Origin: Pseudooceanicola sp. HF7
GTDB lineage: Bacteria > Pseudomonadota > Alphaproteobacteria > Rhodobacterales > Rhodobacteraceae
NCBI RefSeq assembly: GCF_011806405.1
Contig: NZ_JAATOW010000039.1
Coordinates: forward strand, 1-43,499
Direction: 5' to 3'
DNA: 43,499 bases
Made by a program: the position numbers and the translations under genes. A model generated the notes under the pieces. The model saw only the letters and a list, made by a program, of their open reading frames with translations. It searched no databases and was not told the DNA's origin. This document shows, one piece after another, positions 27,726 through 36,854 of the stretch (the stretch's first letter is position 1; the number at the start of each line of letters is the position of its first letter).

Positions 27726-28181
27726 ATGATTCCCCTCATGGAACATATCGAAGATATCAGCGACTCATTCATGCGGACAGTTCTGGACCGGACCAAGGTC
27801 ATTGTCCTGGTCGGGGCCTCTGCCAATCCCGAGCGGCCCAGTTACCGCGTCATGGAGTTCCTCTTGTCCCGTGGCTACCGGGTGATCCCGGTCAATCCGG
27901 GCCAGGCAGGCAAGGAGATCCTGGGCCAGCCGGTCCTGGAATCGCTTGAGGCCGTGGCGGCGGAATGCGGGGCAGAGGTCCAGATGCTGGACATCTTCCG
28001 CAAGTCCGAGGCCGTACCCGCCCTGGTTGAAAATGCCCTTGGCCTCTTTCCGGGGCTGGAGACGGTCTGGATGCAGCTTGGGGTGATCAGCGACGAGGCC
28101 GCGATGATGGCGCGGGCCGCAGGCGTGGACGTGGTGATGGACCGCTGCCCCAAGATCGAGATCGAGCGGCTGGCCCTCTGA
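27726..28181 (+). CDS. CoA-binding domain protein
   Basis: A 151-residue protein made of one CoA_binding (Rossmann-type) domain, like the YccU family. Landmarks are KVIVLVGASANPERPSYRVM near residue 23, RGYRVIPVNPGQ near 49, and the C-terminal VWMQLGVISDEAA with MDRCPKIE. Such stand-alone proteins bind CoA in solution, and their physiological role is unclear. A second ATG at 27738 (giving MEHIED) is an equally possible start, since neither has a good ribosome-binding site. It is convergent with hisE. Confidence 0.9.
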   Translation: MIPLMEHIEDISDSFMRTVLDRTKVIVLVGASANPERPSYRVMEFLLSRGYRVIPVNPGQAGKEILGQPVLESLEAVAAECGAEVQMLDIFRKSEAVPALVENALGLFPGLETVWMQLGVISDEAAMMARAAGVDVVMDRCPKIEIERLAL

Positions 28182-28239
28182 CGGCTGGCTGACTGGGCCT
28201 CAGGGTGCCCGTCTTGGGCCGTCTGTCGGGATAATGCGG

Positions 28240-28560
28240 TCAGGATTTCGGGCGGGCGGCCTTTTCGGTGATGCCCGAGGTGCCTTCGCGCGCTTCCAGC
28301 ACCTTCAGCACATCCGCGAAGGCCACGTCGCGCGCGGCCAGCATGACCAGCATGTGATACAGCACATCGGCGCATTCGGAGGCAAGCTTGTCCCGGTCGC
28401 CCTTCACCGCCTCGATGATGGCTTCCACGGCCTCTTCACCGAATTTCTCGGCGCATTTCTCAGGGCCCTTGGAGAGCAGCTTGGCGGTCCAGGAGGTTTC
28501 TGGATCCGCGCCCTTGCGGGAGTCGATCGTAGCGCTGAGCTGGGTCAGGATATCGGTCAT
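28240..28560 (-). CDS. hisE: Phosphoribosyl-ATP pyrophosphatase
   Basis: A 106-residue MazG-like enzyme for the second step of histidine synthesis, hydrolysing phosphoribosyl-ATP to phosphoribosyl-AMP. The all-helical core shows [17 protein letters not shown] and [17 protein letters not shown], containing the metal-binding E/E/D residues. It is stand-alone rather than fused to HisI. Its ATG overlaps the hisF stop by 4 bases, so the pair is translationally coupled. Confidence 0.96.
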   Translation of the reverse strand: MTDILTQLSATIDSRKGADPETSWTAKLLSKGPEKCAEKFGEEAVEAIIEAVKGDRDKLASECADVLYHMLVMLAARDVAFADVLKVLEAREGTSGITEKAARPKS

Positions 28561-29318
28561 GCGAACCTCACGGGGATGCCGGCGGCGGCCATGTGATCCT
28601 TGGCCTGGCGGATCGTGTATTCACCGAAGTGGAAGATGGAGGCGGCCAGCACCGCAGAGGCGCCGCCTTCGGTCACGCCTTCGACCAGGTGATCCAGCGT
28701 GCCGACGCCGCCGGAGGCGATGACCGGCACGTTGACCGCATCCGAGATCGCGCGGGTGAGCGGCAGGTTGAAGCCCGAGCGCGTGCCGTCGCGGTCCATG
28801 GAGGTCAGCAGGATCTCCCCCGCGCCCTTGGCGGCGACCAGGCGGGCGAATTCCACCGCGTCGATGCCGGTGGGCTTGCGCCCGCCATGGGTGAAGATCT
28901 CCCACTTGCCGGGGGCGACGGTCTTGGCGTCGATGGCGCAGACGATGCATTGCGATCCGAAGTGGTCGGCGGCGCGCGCGATCACGTCCGGGTCGGCCAC
29001 GGCGGCGGAGTTGAAGGAGACCTTGTCCGCGCCTGCCAGCAGCAGGGCGCGCACATCGGCCACGGTGCGTACGCCACCGCCCACGGTCAGGGGGATGTAG
29101 CATTGCTCTGCCGTGCGGGTGACCACGTCGAACATGGTGCCGCGGTTTTCATGGGTGGCGTGGATGTCGAGGAAGCAGAGCTCATCCGCGCCGGCGGCGT
29201 CATAGGCGCGGGCGGCATCCACCGGGTCGCCGGCATCGCGCAGGTCGACGAAGTTGACGCCCTTGACCACGCGGCCGTCGGCCACGTCCAGGCAGGGGAT
29301 GATGCGGGTCTTGAGCAT
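28557..29318 (-). CDS. hisF: Imidazole glycerol phosphate synthase cyclase subunit
   Basis: A 253-residue (beta-alpha)8 barrel that, with HisH, forms imidazole glycerol phosphate and AICAR from PRFAR and glutamine. The N-terminal [16 protein letters not shown] contains the catalytic aspartate at residue 11, and the second catalytic aspartate is at about residue 130 in [12 protein letters not shown]. The phosphate-binding ends are [11 protein letters not shown] and [13 protein letters not shown]. It follows the three small membrane-protein genes after 85 bases and overlaps hisE by 4. Confidence 0.97.
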   Translation of the reverse strand: MLKTRIIPCLDVADGRVVKGVNFVDLRDAGDPVDAARAYDAAGADELCFLDIHATHENRGTMFDVVTRTAEQCYIPLTVGGGVRTVADVRALLLAGADKVSFNSAAVADPDVIARAADHFGSQCIVCAIDAKTVAPGKWEIFTHGGRKPTGIDAVEFARLVAAKGAGEILLTSMDRDGTRSGFNLPLTRAISDAVNVPVIASGGVGTLDHLVEGVTEGGASAVLAASIFHFGEYTIRQAKDHMAAAGIPVRFA

Positions 29319-29403
29319 GGCGATCTCTCTGTCCGGGGTCTTGCTGCGCGCCCCCCGGTTTTCTTACGCAGCGCAGGGGCAGGATGCAATCAACTGGGGC
29401 CGG

Positions 29404-29634
29404 TCAGCGCGGGGCCTTCGGCAAGGCCAGGACGGTGAGCGCCCGGGTCACCACCCAGAGAAGCGCCACGCCGCTGGCAAGGGGCAGCAGGACCAGCGGG
29501 CTCCAGGCTGCCAGCAGCTGGGCCAGGGAGGGCTCCGGCCCCTGCGGCAGGAGACGGGCGGCAAGGGCCAGCCCGGCACAGAGCAGCAGCGGCGCGAGGG
29601 TGCCCCAGAGCGCGGCGCGGTCGATGGCGCTCAT
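29404..29634 (-). CDS. Small membrane protein (unknown), his cluster
   Basis: A 76-residue protein with two hydrophobic segments (about residues 10-27 and 44-63). The frame stays open far upstream, but the ATG at 29634 overlaps the preceding gene's stop by 4 bases (ATGA), giving a compact coupled start. It is the third of three consecutive small membrane-protein genes between hisA and hisF. No family was recognised. Confidence 0.65.
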   Translation of the reverse strand: MSAIDRAALWGTLAPLLLCAGLALAARLLPQGPEPSLAQLLAAWSPLVLLPLASGVALLWVVTRALTVLALPKAPR

Positions 29635-29975
29635 CGCGCGCCCTCGCGGTAGCGGGTAAAGGCCTCGAGCACGATGGCGAGGATCAGCAGGACCGGCCCG
29701 ATCGAGAGATAGGCCACCACCGAGAAGAGGATGGCGGGCGCCAGGGTGTTGAAGATCTTGACCACGAAGCCCGGGCCCATGCAGGCGGCAAAGCCCGTCA
29801 TGAGGTCCCCCGCGCAGAGGCTGGCGGCGATGACCGAGAACGCCACGGCAAGCGCGAAGAAGAGCCCGCCCACGCGCAGGATCCAGAAGGCCGCGCGGTT
29901 GTGGCAGCGCCCGGCCAGCAGCCAGGCGGCCAGGGGCACGAGGATCATCAGGGAGGAGGTGAGGGCCTGGGACAT
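29631..29975 (-). CDS. Small membrane protein (unknown), his cluster
   Basis: A 114-residue protein with about three to four hydrophobic segments (residues 6-20, 29-50, 70-85 and 88-104), ending in a basic tail. It starts 3 bases after the previous membrane-protein gene stop and overlaps the next by 4 bases, so the three are probably made together. No catalytic motif or known family was recognised. Two cysteines (C24, C54) are present but no metal-binding pattern is evident. Confidence 0.75.
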   Translation of the reverse strand: MSQALTSSLMILVPLAAWLLAGRCHNRAAFWILRVGGLFFALAVAFSVIAASLCAGDLMTGFAACMGPGFVVKIFNTLAPAILFSVVAYLSIGPVLLILAIVLEAFTRYREGAR

Positions 29976-29978
29976 CAG

Positions 29979-30311
29979 TCAGCCTTTCGTTTGTGAACCG
30001 GAGCGGCGCGCCCGAAAGAGCAGCCTGATGAGGCGCAGCACGCCCCAGAGCATGAGGATACTGAACGAGGTCGGCAGCATCAAAAGCCCGCCCCAGGCCG
30101 CGAAGACCCCGCTGGTATAGGCAAATTCCGCCAGTTCCTGTCCGGCGATGACGCAGGAATGGGCAGAGCCTTCGTCGATCTGGCATCCGGCGTAGGACAG
30201 GCCCATCGTGATGATGATCGACAGGATCCAGATCAGCACCGGCGCGAGGGCCAGCACGAGGAGGGTCCTGTCAAGGATGCGCCAGAATCGGGCGCGTGCC
30301 GCAGTGGCCAT
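29979..30311 (-). CDS. Small membrane protein (unknown), his cluster
   Basis: A 110-residue protein with two long hydrophobic segments (about residues 15-40 and 66-95) and a short loop between them with two cysteines (CQIDEGSAHSC), compatible with a periplasmic disulfide. The C terminus is basic. A strong AGGGAGG site precedes the ATG at 30311, and the gene lies 25 bases after hisA. Its place inside the histidine cluster suggests co-transcription, not necessarily a role in histidine synthesis. Confidence 0.75.
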   Translation of the reverse strand: MATAARARFWRILDRTLLVLALAPVLIWILSIIITMGLSYAGCQIDEGSAHSCVIAGQELAEFAYTSGVFAAWGGLLMLPTSFSILMLWGVLRLIRLLFRARRSGSQTKG

Positions 30312-30336
30312 GGGTGTGCCTCCCTGTTTCCGGCCC

Positions 30337-31059
30337 TCAGCCTTTCAGGATCGCGAGGGCGTCTGCAAGGTCGATCGCCCCGTCATAGAGCGCACGGCCC
30401 GAGATCGCGCCGTTCAGCGGTGCGCCGCAGTCCTTGAGCGCGCGCAGGTCCGCAAGCGAGGAGACCCCGCCCGAGGCGATCACCGGGATCGAGACCGCGT
30501 TGCCCAGTTCTGCCGTGGCGGTGACGTTGGGCCCCTGCATGGCGCCGTCGCGGTTGATGTCGGTGTAGATGATGGCGGCCACGCCGGCGTCCTCGAACGA
30601 CCGGGCCAGGTCGATCACGCGGACTTCGGTCTCTTCCGCCCAGCCCTTGGTGGCGACAAAGCCGTTGCGCGCGTCGATGCCCACGGCGACCTGGCCGGGG
30701 AAAGCGCGGGCGGCCTCTTTCACAAGGGCGGGGTTTTCCACCGCGACGGTGCCGAGGATCACGCGGGCCAGGCCCTTTTCGAGCCAGCGTTCGATGGTGG
30801 CCATGTCGCGGATGCCGCCGCCAAGCTGGGCGGGCACCTTGCAGCGTTCCAGGATCGCTTCGACCGGGGCGGCGTTGACCGGTTCACCGGCGAAGGCGCC
30901 GTTGAGATCCACTAGGTGCAGCCATTCGCAGCCTGCCTCCACGAACTCCATCGCCTGGGCGGCCGGGTCGTCATTGAAGATGGTGGCCTTGTCCATGTCT
31001 CCCTTGAACAGGCGCACGGCCTGTCCGTCCTTCAGGTCGATGGCGGGATAGAGGATCAT
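30337..31059 (-). CDS. hisA: ProFAR isomerase (HisA)
   Basis: A 240-residue (beta-alpha)8 barrel enzyme isomerising ProFAR to PRFAR, the substrate of HisF/HisH. The N terminus [20 protein letters not shown] has the catalytic Asp8; the second catalytic aspartate lies in [12 protein letters not shown]. The phosphate sites are AQLGGGIRD and [13 protein letters not shown]. The frame continues far upstream, but the ATG at 31059, preceded by AAAGGG, is the family start. A divergent DUF2147 gene lies upstream, so hisA must have its own promoter in 31060-31293. Confidence 0.97.
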   Translation of the reverse strand: MILYPAIDLKDGQAVRLFKGDMDKATIFNDDPAAQAMEFVEAGCEWLHLVDLNGAFAGEPVNAAPVEAILERCKVPAQLGGGIRDMATIERWLEKGLARVILGTVAVENPALVKEAARAFPGQVAVGIDARNGFVATKGWAEETEVRVIDLARSFEDAGVAAIIYTDINRDGAMQGPNVTATAELGNAVSIPVIASGGVSSLADLRALKDCGAPLNGAISGRALYDGAIDLADALAILKG

Positions 31060-31293
31060 CTGCGGGCCCTTTCGTCTGGTCGGTAGGCTTTTGCACGGGG
31101 GCGGCGCGGAATGCAATGGAGCGGTGACGCAGCGTGCTGCTTGCCAGGTGGCGCGGGGCTGGCCCAGCATTGCGGGCAGGGCGCCCGTGACCGGGGTCGT
31201 CGCCTCCGGCGGGAGTTTTCCGGCAAGAAGAAGGGGCGGCGGCGCGCGGTAGCCGGAGGAGGCAGGGCGCCGGCACCATGAAGGAGGAGCGAC

Positions 31294-31698
31294 ATGGGTT
31301 TCATTGCGAAAGGGATCATTGCGAAAGCCGTCACGGCGGCGGGGATCGCGCTGCTGGCCGGGGGCGCGCTGGCGGACCCGGTGGAGGGGATCTGGCAGAC
31401 CGAGGTGGATGATGGGGCCTATGCCCATGTCAGGATGGGGCCCTGCGGGCAGAAGATCTGCGGGGTGATCAGCCGGACCTTCGATGCCTCTGGCGAATAT
31501 GACAGCGAGAACAAGGGCAAGGCCATTGTCTGGGACATGGTGCCGAAGGGGGGCGGCGCCTATGGCGATGGCAATATCTGGCAGCCCTCGACCGGGAAGG
31601 TCTATCGATCGAAGATGATGCTGGAAGGGGCGCGGCTGAAGGTCTCTGGCTGTGTCGGGCCCTTCTGCAAGAGCCAGGCCTGGAGCCGGGTGAAGTAA
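31294..31698 (+). CDS. DUF2147 family exported protein
   Basis: A 134-residue protein with a signal peptide ending near residue 27 (GGALA) and a mature DUF2147 domain: [45 protein letters not shown] and a C-terminal [19 protein letters not shown]. These are small beta-barrel-like periplasmic proteins of unknown function. AAGGAGGAG precedes the ATG. The DNA of the signal peptide contains a 15-base tandem duplication (TCATTGCGAAAG at 31301 and 31316). The gene is inverted relative to the surrounding his genes. Confidence 0.9.
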   Translation: MGFIAKGIIAKAVTAAGIALLAGGALADPVEGIWQTEVDDGAYAHVRMGPCGQKICGVISRTFDASGEYDSENKGKAIVWDMVPKGGGAYGDGNIWQPSTGKVYRSKMMLEGARLKVSGCVGPFCKSQAWSRVK

Positions 31699-31715
31699 GG
31701 GGCATACGAAATTGG

Positions 31716-31751
31716 AAACCTCCGGGCGGTGGGAGCGCCCGGAGGTTTTTT
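31716..31751 (+). terminator. Intrinsic terminator of the DUF2147 gene
   Basis: A 10-bp GC stem CCTCCGGGCG/CGCCCGGAGG (31719-31728 with 31736-31745), extendable by A-T pairs, has a 7-base loop and a run of six T (31746-31751). It lies between two convergent genes and could also slow minus-strand transcripts from the serine hydrolase gene. Confidence 0.92.
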
Positions 31752-31793
31752 CATGGAATGGTGGGTCCGTCGCTGGCCTGCGCGGCCGGGGGA

Positions 31794-32990
31794 TCACTCG
31801 GCAGGCAGGTATTGCTGGTAAAGCTCGGCCATGACCTGACCGGCGGCGGCATCGGCGGTGCGGCCGGGCATGTTGGTGGTGACCACCACGCCGAGGTCCG
31901 CCTGTGGGTCCACCAGGATCTTGGCGAGGTTCATGGAGTTGGAGCCATTGTGGGTCAGCAGCTCCCTGTCCGCCCAGTCGAATTGCACCAGGCCCCAGCC
32001 CAGGCCGTAGCCGCCATCGCCGGGCGTGCCGGGGGGCGGGTTTTCACGGTGCGGGGTCTGCACATGGGCCGCGTGGATGTACTCCAGCGTCGCCGGCGTC
32101 ACCAGGTCCGGGCCGCGCGTGCCTTCGCCCGCGTTCCAGCCCGCCCAGATCGCGAAATCGGTGATCGACATATGCGCATTGCCCGCCGGCCCGATCACCG
32201 GGGGAACATCCGAGGCCGGCCCCCAGAGCATGGGCAGCAGCGTGCCGTCTTCCTGGAGGCGGTGGCTGGCCGGGGCATCCATCACCCCGAGGGTGGTCTG
32301 GGGGCCGAGGCCCGCGCTTTCCAGACCGAGGGGGGTGAAGAGGCGCTCATGTATCAGCACCTCCCAGGGGGTTTCGGCGGCGGTTTCGATCATCATGCCG
32401 GCGATGAGGTAGCCCAAGTTGGAATACTGGAAGGGCGAGCCTTCGGGGAGGACGGGCACGTTCTGCTTCCAGGCCTCCAGCACGCGGCGGCGCTGGTCGG
32501 TGATGTTGTAATCGAAGGTGGCGTCGCTGAAGTAGAGATCGACAAGGTCGTCGGTATCGGAGGGGATGCCGCTGGAATGGGACAGGAGCTGTTCCAGGGT
32601 GACGGCGGCCAGTTCGGGGGACATGTCGGGGACGGCGTCGGAAAGGACCTCTCCGACGGTGGAGGACCAGCTGAGCTGGCCTTCGTCCACCAGCATGCCC
32701 GCCAGGGTCGCTGTCATGGCCTTGGTATCGGAGCCGATGTGGAAGCGGTCGGTGAGCTGCACCGGGATATCCTGGCCCGCGACACGGGTGCCGGTGGCGG
32801 CCGCCGCGACGACCTTGCCGTTCAGGACCACGGCGGCGGCGAGCGCGGGCAGGTCATTGGCGGCTCGGATGGTCTCCAGGTAGCTCTTGAGGGGGTCGTC
32901 CTGGGCCTGCGCGGGGGAGAGGCCGCTGAGGAAGGCGAGGCCCAGAAGGAGCGAGAGTGCCGGTGTTTTCGAGAGTGCCGGTGTTTTCAT
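31794..32990 (-). CDS. Serine hydrolase, beta-lactamase/class C PBP fold
   Basis: A 398-residue exported protein. The signal peptide ends near residue 29 (SPAQA). The catalytic motifs of the class C beta-lactamase fold are present: SDTK (Ser87 and Lys90), YSN (Tyr189 to Asn191) and a C-terminal HNG in place of KTG. It could be a D-alanyl-D-alanine peptidase or an esterase of this fold; a resistance role is not implied. The first 13 codons contain an exact 18-base tandem duplication (32953-32970 and 32971-32988), giving KTPALS twice. It lies 167 bases after hisH. Confidence 0.9.
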   Translation of the reverse strand: MKTPALSKTPALSLLLGLAFLSGLSPAQAQDDPLKSYLETIRAANDLPALAAAVVLNGKVVAAAATGTRVAGQDIPVQLTDRFHIGSDTKAMTATLAGMLVDEGQLSWSSTVGEVLSDAVPDMSPELAAVTLEQLLSHSSGIPSDTDDLVDLYFSDATFDYNITDQRRRVLEAWKQNVPVLPEGSPFQYSNLGYLIAGMMIETAAETPWEVLIHERLFTPLGLESAGLGPQTTLGVMDAPASHRLQEDGTLLPMLWGPASDVPPVIGPAGNAHMSITDFAIWAGWNAGEGTRGPDLVTPATLEYIHAAHVQTPHRENPPPGTPGDGGYGLGWGLVQFDWADRELLTHNGSNSMNLAKILVDPQADLGVVVTTNMPGRTADAAAGQVMAELYQQYLPAE

Positions 32991-33157
32991 GCGAATGGGT
33001 CCCTGGTTCCACCCGGCGATGTCCGGGCAGGGGCATTGACCTGCTTTCTTACCGGCGGGTCAATGAAAACCTATCTGCGGGACAGTTGTGATGCCGGGGC
33101 GGAGCAGGGCTGCCGGGCCGATGTCGCAGGCTCCGGTGCCCGGGTTCGGGGATCGGT

Positions 33158-33802
33158 TCAGGGAGCCCAGGTCAGGAAGTTCGCGATCAGGCGCAGGCCG
33201 GTGGCCTGGCTCTTTTCGGGGTGGAACTGGGTGCCGATCATGGTGTCGCGCCCGACGATGGCGGTGACGGGTTCGCCGTATTCGGCATAGGCCAGGCGCT
33301 GGTCGGGGGTGGCGACCTTCATGTGGTAGGAATGGACGAAATAGGCGTGCTGCCCGGTTTCGATCCCCTCCAGCACCGGGTGGGGGCGTTCCACCACCAG
33401 GTCGTTCCAGCCCATGTGCGGCACCTTTAGCGCGGGATCTTCCGGCGTGATGCGGGTCACGTCGCCGTCGATCCAGCCCAGCCCTTCGGTGGTTTCATAT
33501 TCCTGGCCCGTGCGGGCCATCAGCTGCATGCCCACGCAGATGCCGAGGAAGGGGCGCCCGCGCACCTCTACCGCTTCGCGCAGCGCTTCCAGAACGGAGC
33601 CGGCGCCGGCGCCCGCCAGGGCGTTGCAGCAGGCCGGGAAGGCCCCGTCGCCCGGCAGTACGATGCGATCGGCCCGGGCCACGTCTTCGGGGCGTGCAGA
33701 GACCAGGACCTCTCCGCCGCCGACCTCTGCCGCCATGCGTTGAAAGGCCTTTTCGGCGGAATGCAGGTTCCCGCTTTCGTAATCAATCAGGACGGTCAGC
33801 AT
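33158..33802 (-). CDS. hisH: Imidazole glycerol phosphate synthase glutaminase subunit
   Basis: A 214-residue class I glutamine amidotransferase supplying ammonia to HisF. The N terminus [20 protein letters not shown], the oxyanion segment IVLPGDGAF, the nucleophile [11 protein letters not shown] (Cys near residue 88) and the C-terminal [10 protein letters not shown] carrying the catalytic His-Glu pair are all present. Its ATG immediately follows the hisB stop with no gap, so translation is coupled. Confidence 0.97.
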   Translation of the reverse strand: MLTVLIDYESGNLHSAEKAFQRMAAEVGGGEVLVSARPEDVARADRIVLPGDGAFPACCNALAGAGAGSVLEALREAVEVRGRPFLGICVGMQLMARTGQEYETTEGLGWIDGDVTRITPEDPALKVPHMGWNDLVVERPHPVLEGIETGQHAYFVHSYHMKVATPDQRLAYAEYGEPVTAIVGRDTMIGTQFHPEKSQATGLRLIANFLTWAP

Positions 33803-34390
33803 TCAGAGCGTGCCCTTGGTCGAGGGGATGGCATCCGCCTTGCGTGGATCGGGCTCCACGGCGACGCGCAGGGCACGGGCCACGGCCTTGAAGGCGGCTT
33901 CGGCGATGTGGTGGGAGTTGAACCCGTGCAGCTTGTCCACGTGCAGGGTGATCCCGCCGTGGGTGGAGAGCGCCTGGAAGAACTCGCGCACGAGCTCCGT
34001 GTCGAAGGTGCCGATCTTCTGGGTGGGGAAGTCGACGTTCCAGATCAGGAAGGGGCGGGCGGAAAGGTCCAGCGCGGCGCGCACCAGGCTGTCATCCATG
34101 GCCAGGTGGCAATCGCCGTAGCGCCGGATGCCGCGCTTGTCGCCCAGCGCCTGGGTCAGGGCCTGGCCCAGCGCGATGCCAACATCCTCTACCGAGTGGT
34201 GATCGTCGATATGGGTGTCGCCCTGGCAGCGCACCGTCATGTCGATCAGCGAATGGCGCGAAAGCTGGTCAAGCATGTGGTCGAAGAACCCCACGCCGGT
34301 GTCGTTGTCGTAGCTCCCGGTGCCATCGAGGTCGATGGTCACGGAGATTTTGGTTTCCGCGGTGGTCCGGGTGATCTCGGCGCTGCGCAT
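33803..34390 (-). CDS. hisB: Imidazoleglycerol-phosphate dehydratase
   Basis: A 195-residue manganese enzyme dehydrating imidazole glycerol phosphate to imidazole acetol phosphate. The metal-binding duplicated motifs are visible: [13 protein letters not shown] and [17 protein letters not shown] in the first half, [16 protein letters not shown] in the second. It is the monofunctional form without the HisB phosphatase domain. The frame extends upstream, but the ATG at 34390 follows GGAG and gives the usual start. It begins the hisB-hisH pair. Confidence 0.97.
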   Translation of the reverse strand: MRSAEITRTTAETKISVTIDLDGTGSYDNDTGVGFFDHMLDQLSRHSLIDMTVRCQGDTHIDDHHSVEDVGIALGQALTQALGDKRGIRRYGDCHLAMDDSLVRAALDLSARPFLIWNVDFPTQKIGTFDTELVREFFQALSTHGGITLHVDKLHGFNSHHIAEAAFKAVARALRVAVEPDPRKADAIPSTKGTL

Positions 34391-34536
34391 TGGGGTCTCC
34401 GAATTGACTGGAGCGCTTATAGGCCGGGTGGTCGGAGAGGCCAAGGGGCAGGGGCTGTGCCGGGACGGGTTGAGGGGAGGCGTGGCCGAGAGGTGACTGG
34501 ACAGGCCAAGCGCTGGGGGGAGAGGGCGAGGAGGGG

Positions 34537-35301
34537 CTATTGGCGGGCGTGACCGGGAAGGGTGAAGGTGATCTCTGTTCCCCTTGCGCCCTGACTATCG
34601 GCAATGTCGATCGTGCCGCCCAGCCGGGTGACGATCTTGCGCGCGATGGGCAGGCCCATGCCGGAGCCTTCGCAGGTGTCGCGGCTCTTGAGCGTGGAGA
34701 GGATGCCAAAGGCCTTTTCCCGCAGGTCGGGGCGAATGCCCGGTCCGTCGTCCCGGATGGAGATCCGGCGCAGTGGCCCCTGGGAGGTGACGCTGACCTC
34801 TATCAGCCCGCTGTCGCGGTCATGGTGTTTCACCGCGTTGGACAGCAGCACGGCGAAGAGCTGGCTCAATTCGTTGCGCGGCCCCGTCAGGATCCCCGCA
34901 CCGGTCAGGGTCAGCCGGAACCCGGGGGGAAGGGGATGGCGCTGGGTGGTCTCTTGCAGCAGGGGGGCGATGGCATGATCGCCCGGGGGATCGGCACAGC
35001 GCCCCACGCGGGAGTAATCGCGCAGGTCCACCAGCATCCGGTCACAGCGCTGGGCCATGGTCTTGAGCATCGCGACGTGGCTCTCTAGCAGCTCCTGCTT
35101 GCCTTCGGGCAGGGGAGAGAGATCCTCTGCCAGGAAATCGGGGATGATCTGGATCGCACGGAAGGTGCCACGCAGGTCATGGGTGATGACGTAGATCAGA
35201 TCCTCCACTTCGTCAGAGGCGGTTTTCCCGGAGGTTTCAGGGCCGGGCGGGTCGGTGACGGCATCGCGCGACGCGCCGGGGATATTGCGGGGATCTTTCA
35301 T
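34537..35301 (-). CDS. Soluble sensor histidine kinase
   Basis: A 254-residue cytoplasmic kinase with no membrane segment and no recognised sensor domain. The dimerisation/phosphoacceptor region contains [13 protein letters not shown] (His41). The ATPase domain shows the N box [11 protein letters not shown]1 box [11 protein letters not shown] and G2 box [13 protein letters not shown]. It is divergent from the response regulator at 35487 with 185 bases between the starts, which suggests the two are partners. The signal would have to come through its short N terminus or another protein. Confidence 0.92.
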   Translation of the reverse strand: MKDPRNIPGASRDAVTDPPGPETSGKTASDEVEDLIYVITHDLRGTFRAIQIIPDFLAEDLSPLPEGKQELLESHVAMLKTMAQRCDRMLVDLRDYSRVGRCADPPGDHAIAPLLQETTQRHPLPPGFRLTLTGAGILTGPRNELSQLFAVLLSNAVKHHDRDSGLIEVSVTSQGPLRRISIRDDGPGIRPDLREKAFGILSTLKSRDTCEGSGMGLPIARKIVTRLGGTIDIADSQGARGTEITFTLPGHARQ

Positions 35302-35486
35302 GCGCGCAGGATGGGAGCCGATCCGCTAACAATCCCTGAAGGGAAGCACCGCCGGCCAGGCAACGTGCCGCGAACTGGGGAAAAATCGCGGAAAATGCGA
35401 AATAGTTGGCAGGCAATCCTTAACTTTTCGGCAAGTGCGCTGGGTGAGGATCCTTCGGGTAGGCGTCCTATCACAGGAGGAACGAA

Positions 35487-36185
35487 ATGGATATCCAAGG
35501 CGATAACACTGCCAGGTCCGTCATGCCCATGATGGCGGCGATGCAGGCCGATGCGCTGCCCCCCGAACCGGAGGCAGAGGTGATCGACGTCCTGGTGCTG
35601 GATGACAGTCGTTTCGATGCCATGTTCATCCAGCGCGAGTGCCAGCGGACGGACCTGCCCGTGCGCGTCAGCATCGCCCCTGACATGGCCTCTTTCCAGG
35701 AGATGCTGGCACGCAATACCTACCAGCTGGTCTTCATCGATTACCTGCTGCCCGATGGGGATGGCCTGGAAGCACGCAGGCTGATGCAGGAGAGCGCCCG
35801 CAATGAACAGGCCCCCGTGGTCATGATCAGCGGGGAGGCGCGTCACGATGTGGCGGTCGAGGCCATGCGGGGCGGCTGCATCGACTACAAGGCCCAGGCC
35901 GACCTGACGCCGCAGGCCCTGCGCCAGCTGATCCTGCGGGCGCTGGACCTGGGGGCGCAGATCCACCAGAAACAGCTGCACGACGCGCTTGAGACCCAGC
36001 GCGACGAGATCGTCACCGCCATGCGGGGCATCCTGCGCGAAGAGCTGGGCGTCATGCGTGGCGGCGAAGAAAGCCGGGTGCGCGAGGTGCTGCAGGGCTA
36101 CGGGATGCTACCCGAGGACGGGGATACCGACTGGGAAGAGATCTTCCGCAGCCCGACCACGAATTTCATCTTCCGCACGCATTAA
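35487..36185 (+). CDS. Receiver-domain response regulator, no known output domain
   Basis: A 232-residue protein whose receiver domain spans about residues 33-160. The acidic pair is in VLVLDDSRFD, the phosphoacceptor is Asp85 in VFIDYLLPDGDG, and the conserved serine (VVMISGEA) and lysine (DYKAQAD) are present. A 30-residue N-terminal leader and a roughly 70-residue C-terminal part with a coiled-coil-like helix (HQKQLHDALETQRDEIVTAM) show no DNA-binding or enzymatic motif. A strong AGGAGG precedes the ATG. It may relay phosphate or bind another protein. Confidence 0.9.
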   Translation: MDIQGDNTARSVMPMMAAMQADALPPEPEAEVIDVLVLDDSRFDAMFIQRECQRTDLPVRVSIAPDMASFQEMLARNTYQLVFIDYLLPDGDGLEARRLMQESARNEQAPVVMISGEARHDVAVEAMRGGCIDYKAQADLTPQALRQLILRALDLGAQIHQKQLHDALETQRDEIVTAMRGILREELGVMRGGEESRVREVLQGYGMLPEDGDTDWEEIFRSPTTNFIFRTH

Positions 36186-36245
36186 GCCGGATCTGCGGGC
36201 GCTGGGTGTCAGCTGCCCGCAACGGATCCCTGAAAGGCCCCCTTC

Positions 36246-36274
36246 GTCCCTGGGCGGAAGGGACTTCTTCCTTT
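36246..36274 (+). terminator. Possible terminator of the plus-strand response regulator
   Basis: GTCCCT/AGGGAC (36246-36251 with 36259-36264) with a 7-base loop is followed by a T-rich stretch (36265-36274, interrupted by C). It lies 61 bases after the stop, in the gap between two convergent response regulator genes. Confidence 0.5.
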
Positions 36275-36428
36275 GCTGTCATTGGTCGGGGTCGTGCCTG
36301 CCGTGGCTCCTTTGCCGGTGGGCACTCCAGTCTTGGATCTTTGGGGGACGCTCGAAAGCGATTGCGGGGATGATGCTGTCCGGGTCCGGGGTGACGGCGG
36401 GCGCTGGGGGGCGCGCGGGCCGGGGCGG

Positions 36429-36854
36429 TCAGAGGGGCAGGCCGCGGCTGCGGAAGGTCTCCAGGATGATGGCAATCGCCTCGTCATCGATCGGCTTGGT
36501 GAAGTAATGCTCTACCACGCCGGTTTCCGCCGAGCGGCGGATGTCGCGTTCATTGTCCGAAGAAGAGAACATGGCAACCACGGGGGGCTGTCCGCCCGAT
36601 GCGTCCCCCTCTGCCAGCCGGGCCTTGAGCGCTTCGAGCGTCTCGAAACCGTCCAGCTGGGGCATGTTGATGTCCATCAGGATCAGCGCCGGCTGATCGG
36701 CGTCGCGGGGGGCTTCCGGATCGAAGAAACGGGCCAGGAAATCCATACCGTCGGTGGCCTCTGTCAGCGGGGCGAAGGCGCCGGATTTCTGCAGCCGCCG
36801 CCGGGCGATGTAGCGGTCCGAATGGACGTCATCGACGATATAGGTGGGAATCAT
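36429..36854 (-). CDS. Single-domain response regulator
   Basis: A 141-residue stand-alone receiver. The acidic pair is in IVDDVHSD, the phosphoacceptor is Asp61 in ILMDINMPQLDGFE, and the C-terminal switch motif FTKPID carries the conserved lysine. It lacks an output domain, like CheY-type or phosphorelay intermediates. The frame remains open upstream, but the ATG at 36854 overlaps the stop of the PAS kinase gene by 4 bases, implying that kinase and regulator are made as a pair. Confidence 0.93.
   Translation of the reverse strand: MIPTYIVDDVHSDRYIARRRLQKSGAFAPLTEATDGMDFLARFFDPEAPRDADQPALILMDINMPQLDGFETLEALKARLAEGDASGGQPPVVAMFSSSDNERDIRRSAETGVVEHYFTKPIDDEAIAIILETFRSRGLPL

Noticed and set aside
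31758-33290. 510-codon plus-strand open frame opposite the serine hydrolase gene
   Set aside because: It lies antisense to a gene with clear SxxK and YxN catalytic motifs and a signal peptide, and the antisense product shows no family motif. Long antisense frames are common at this GC content.
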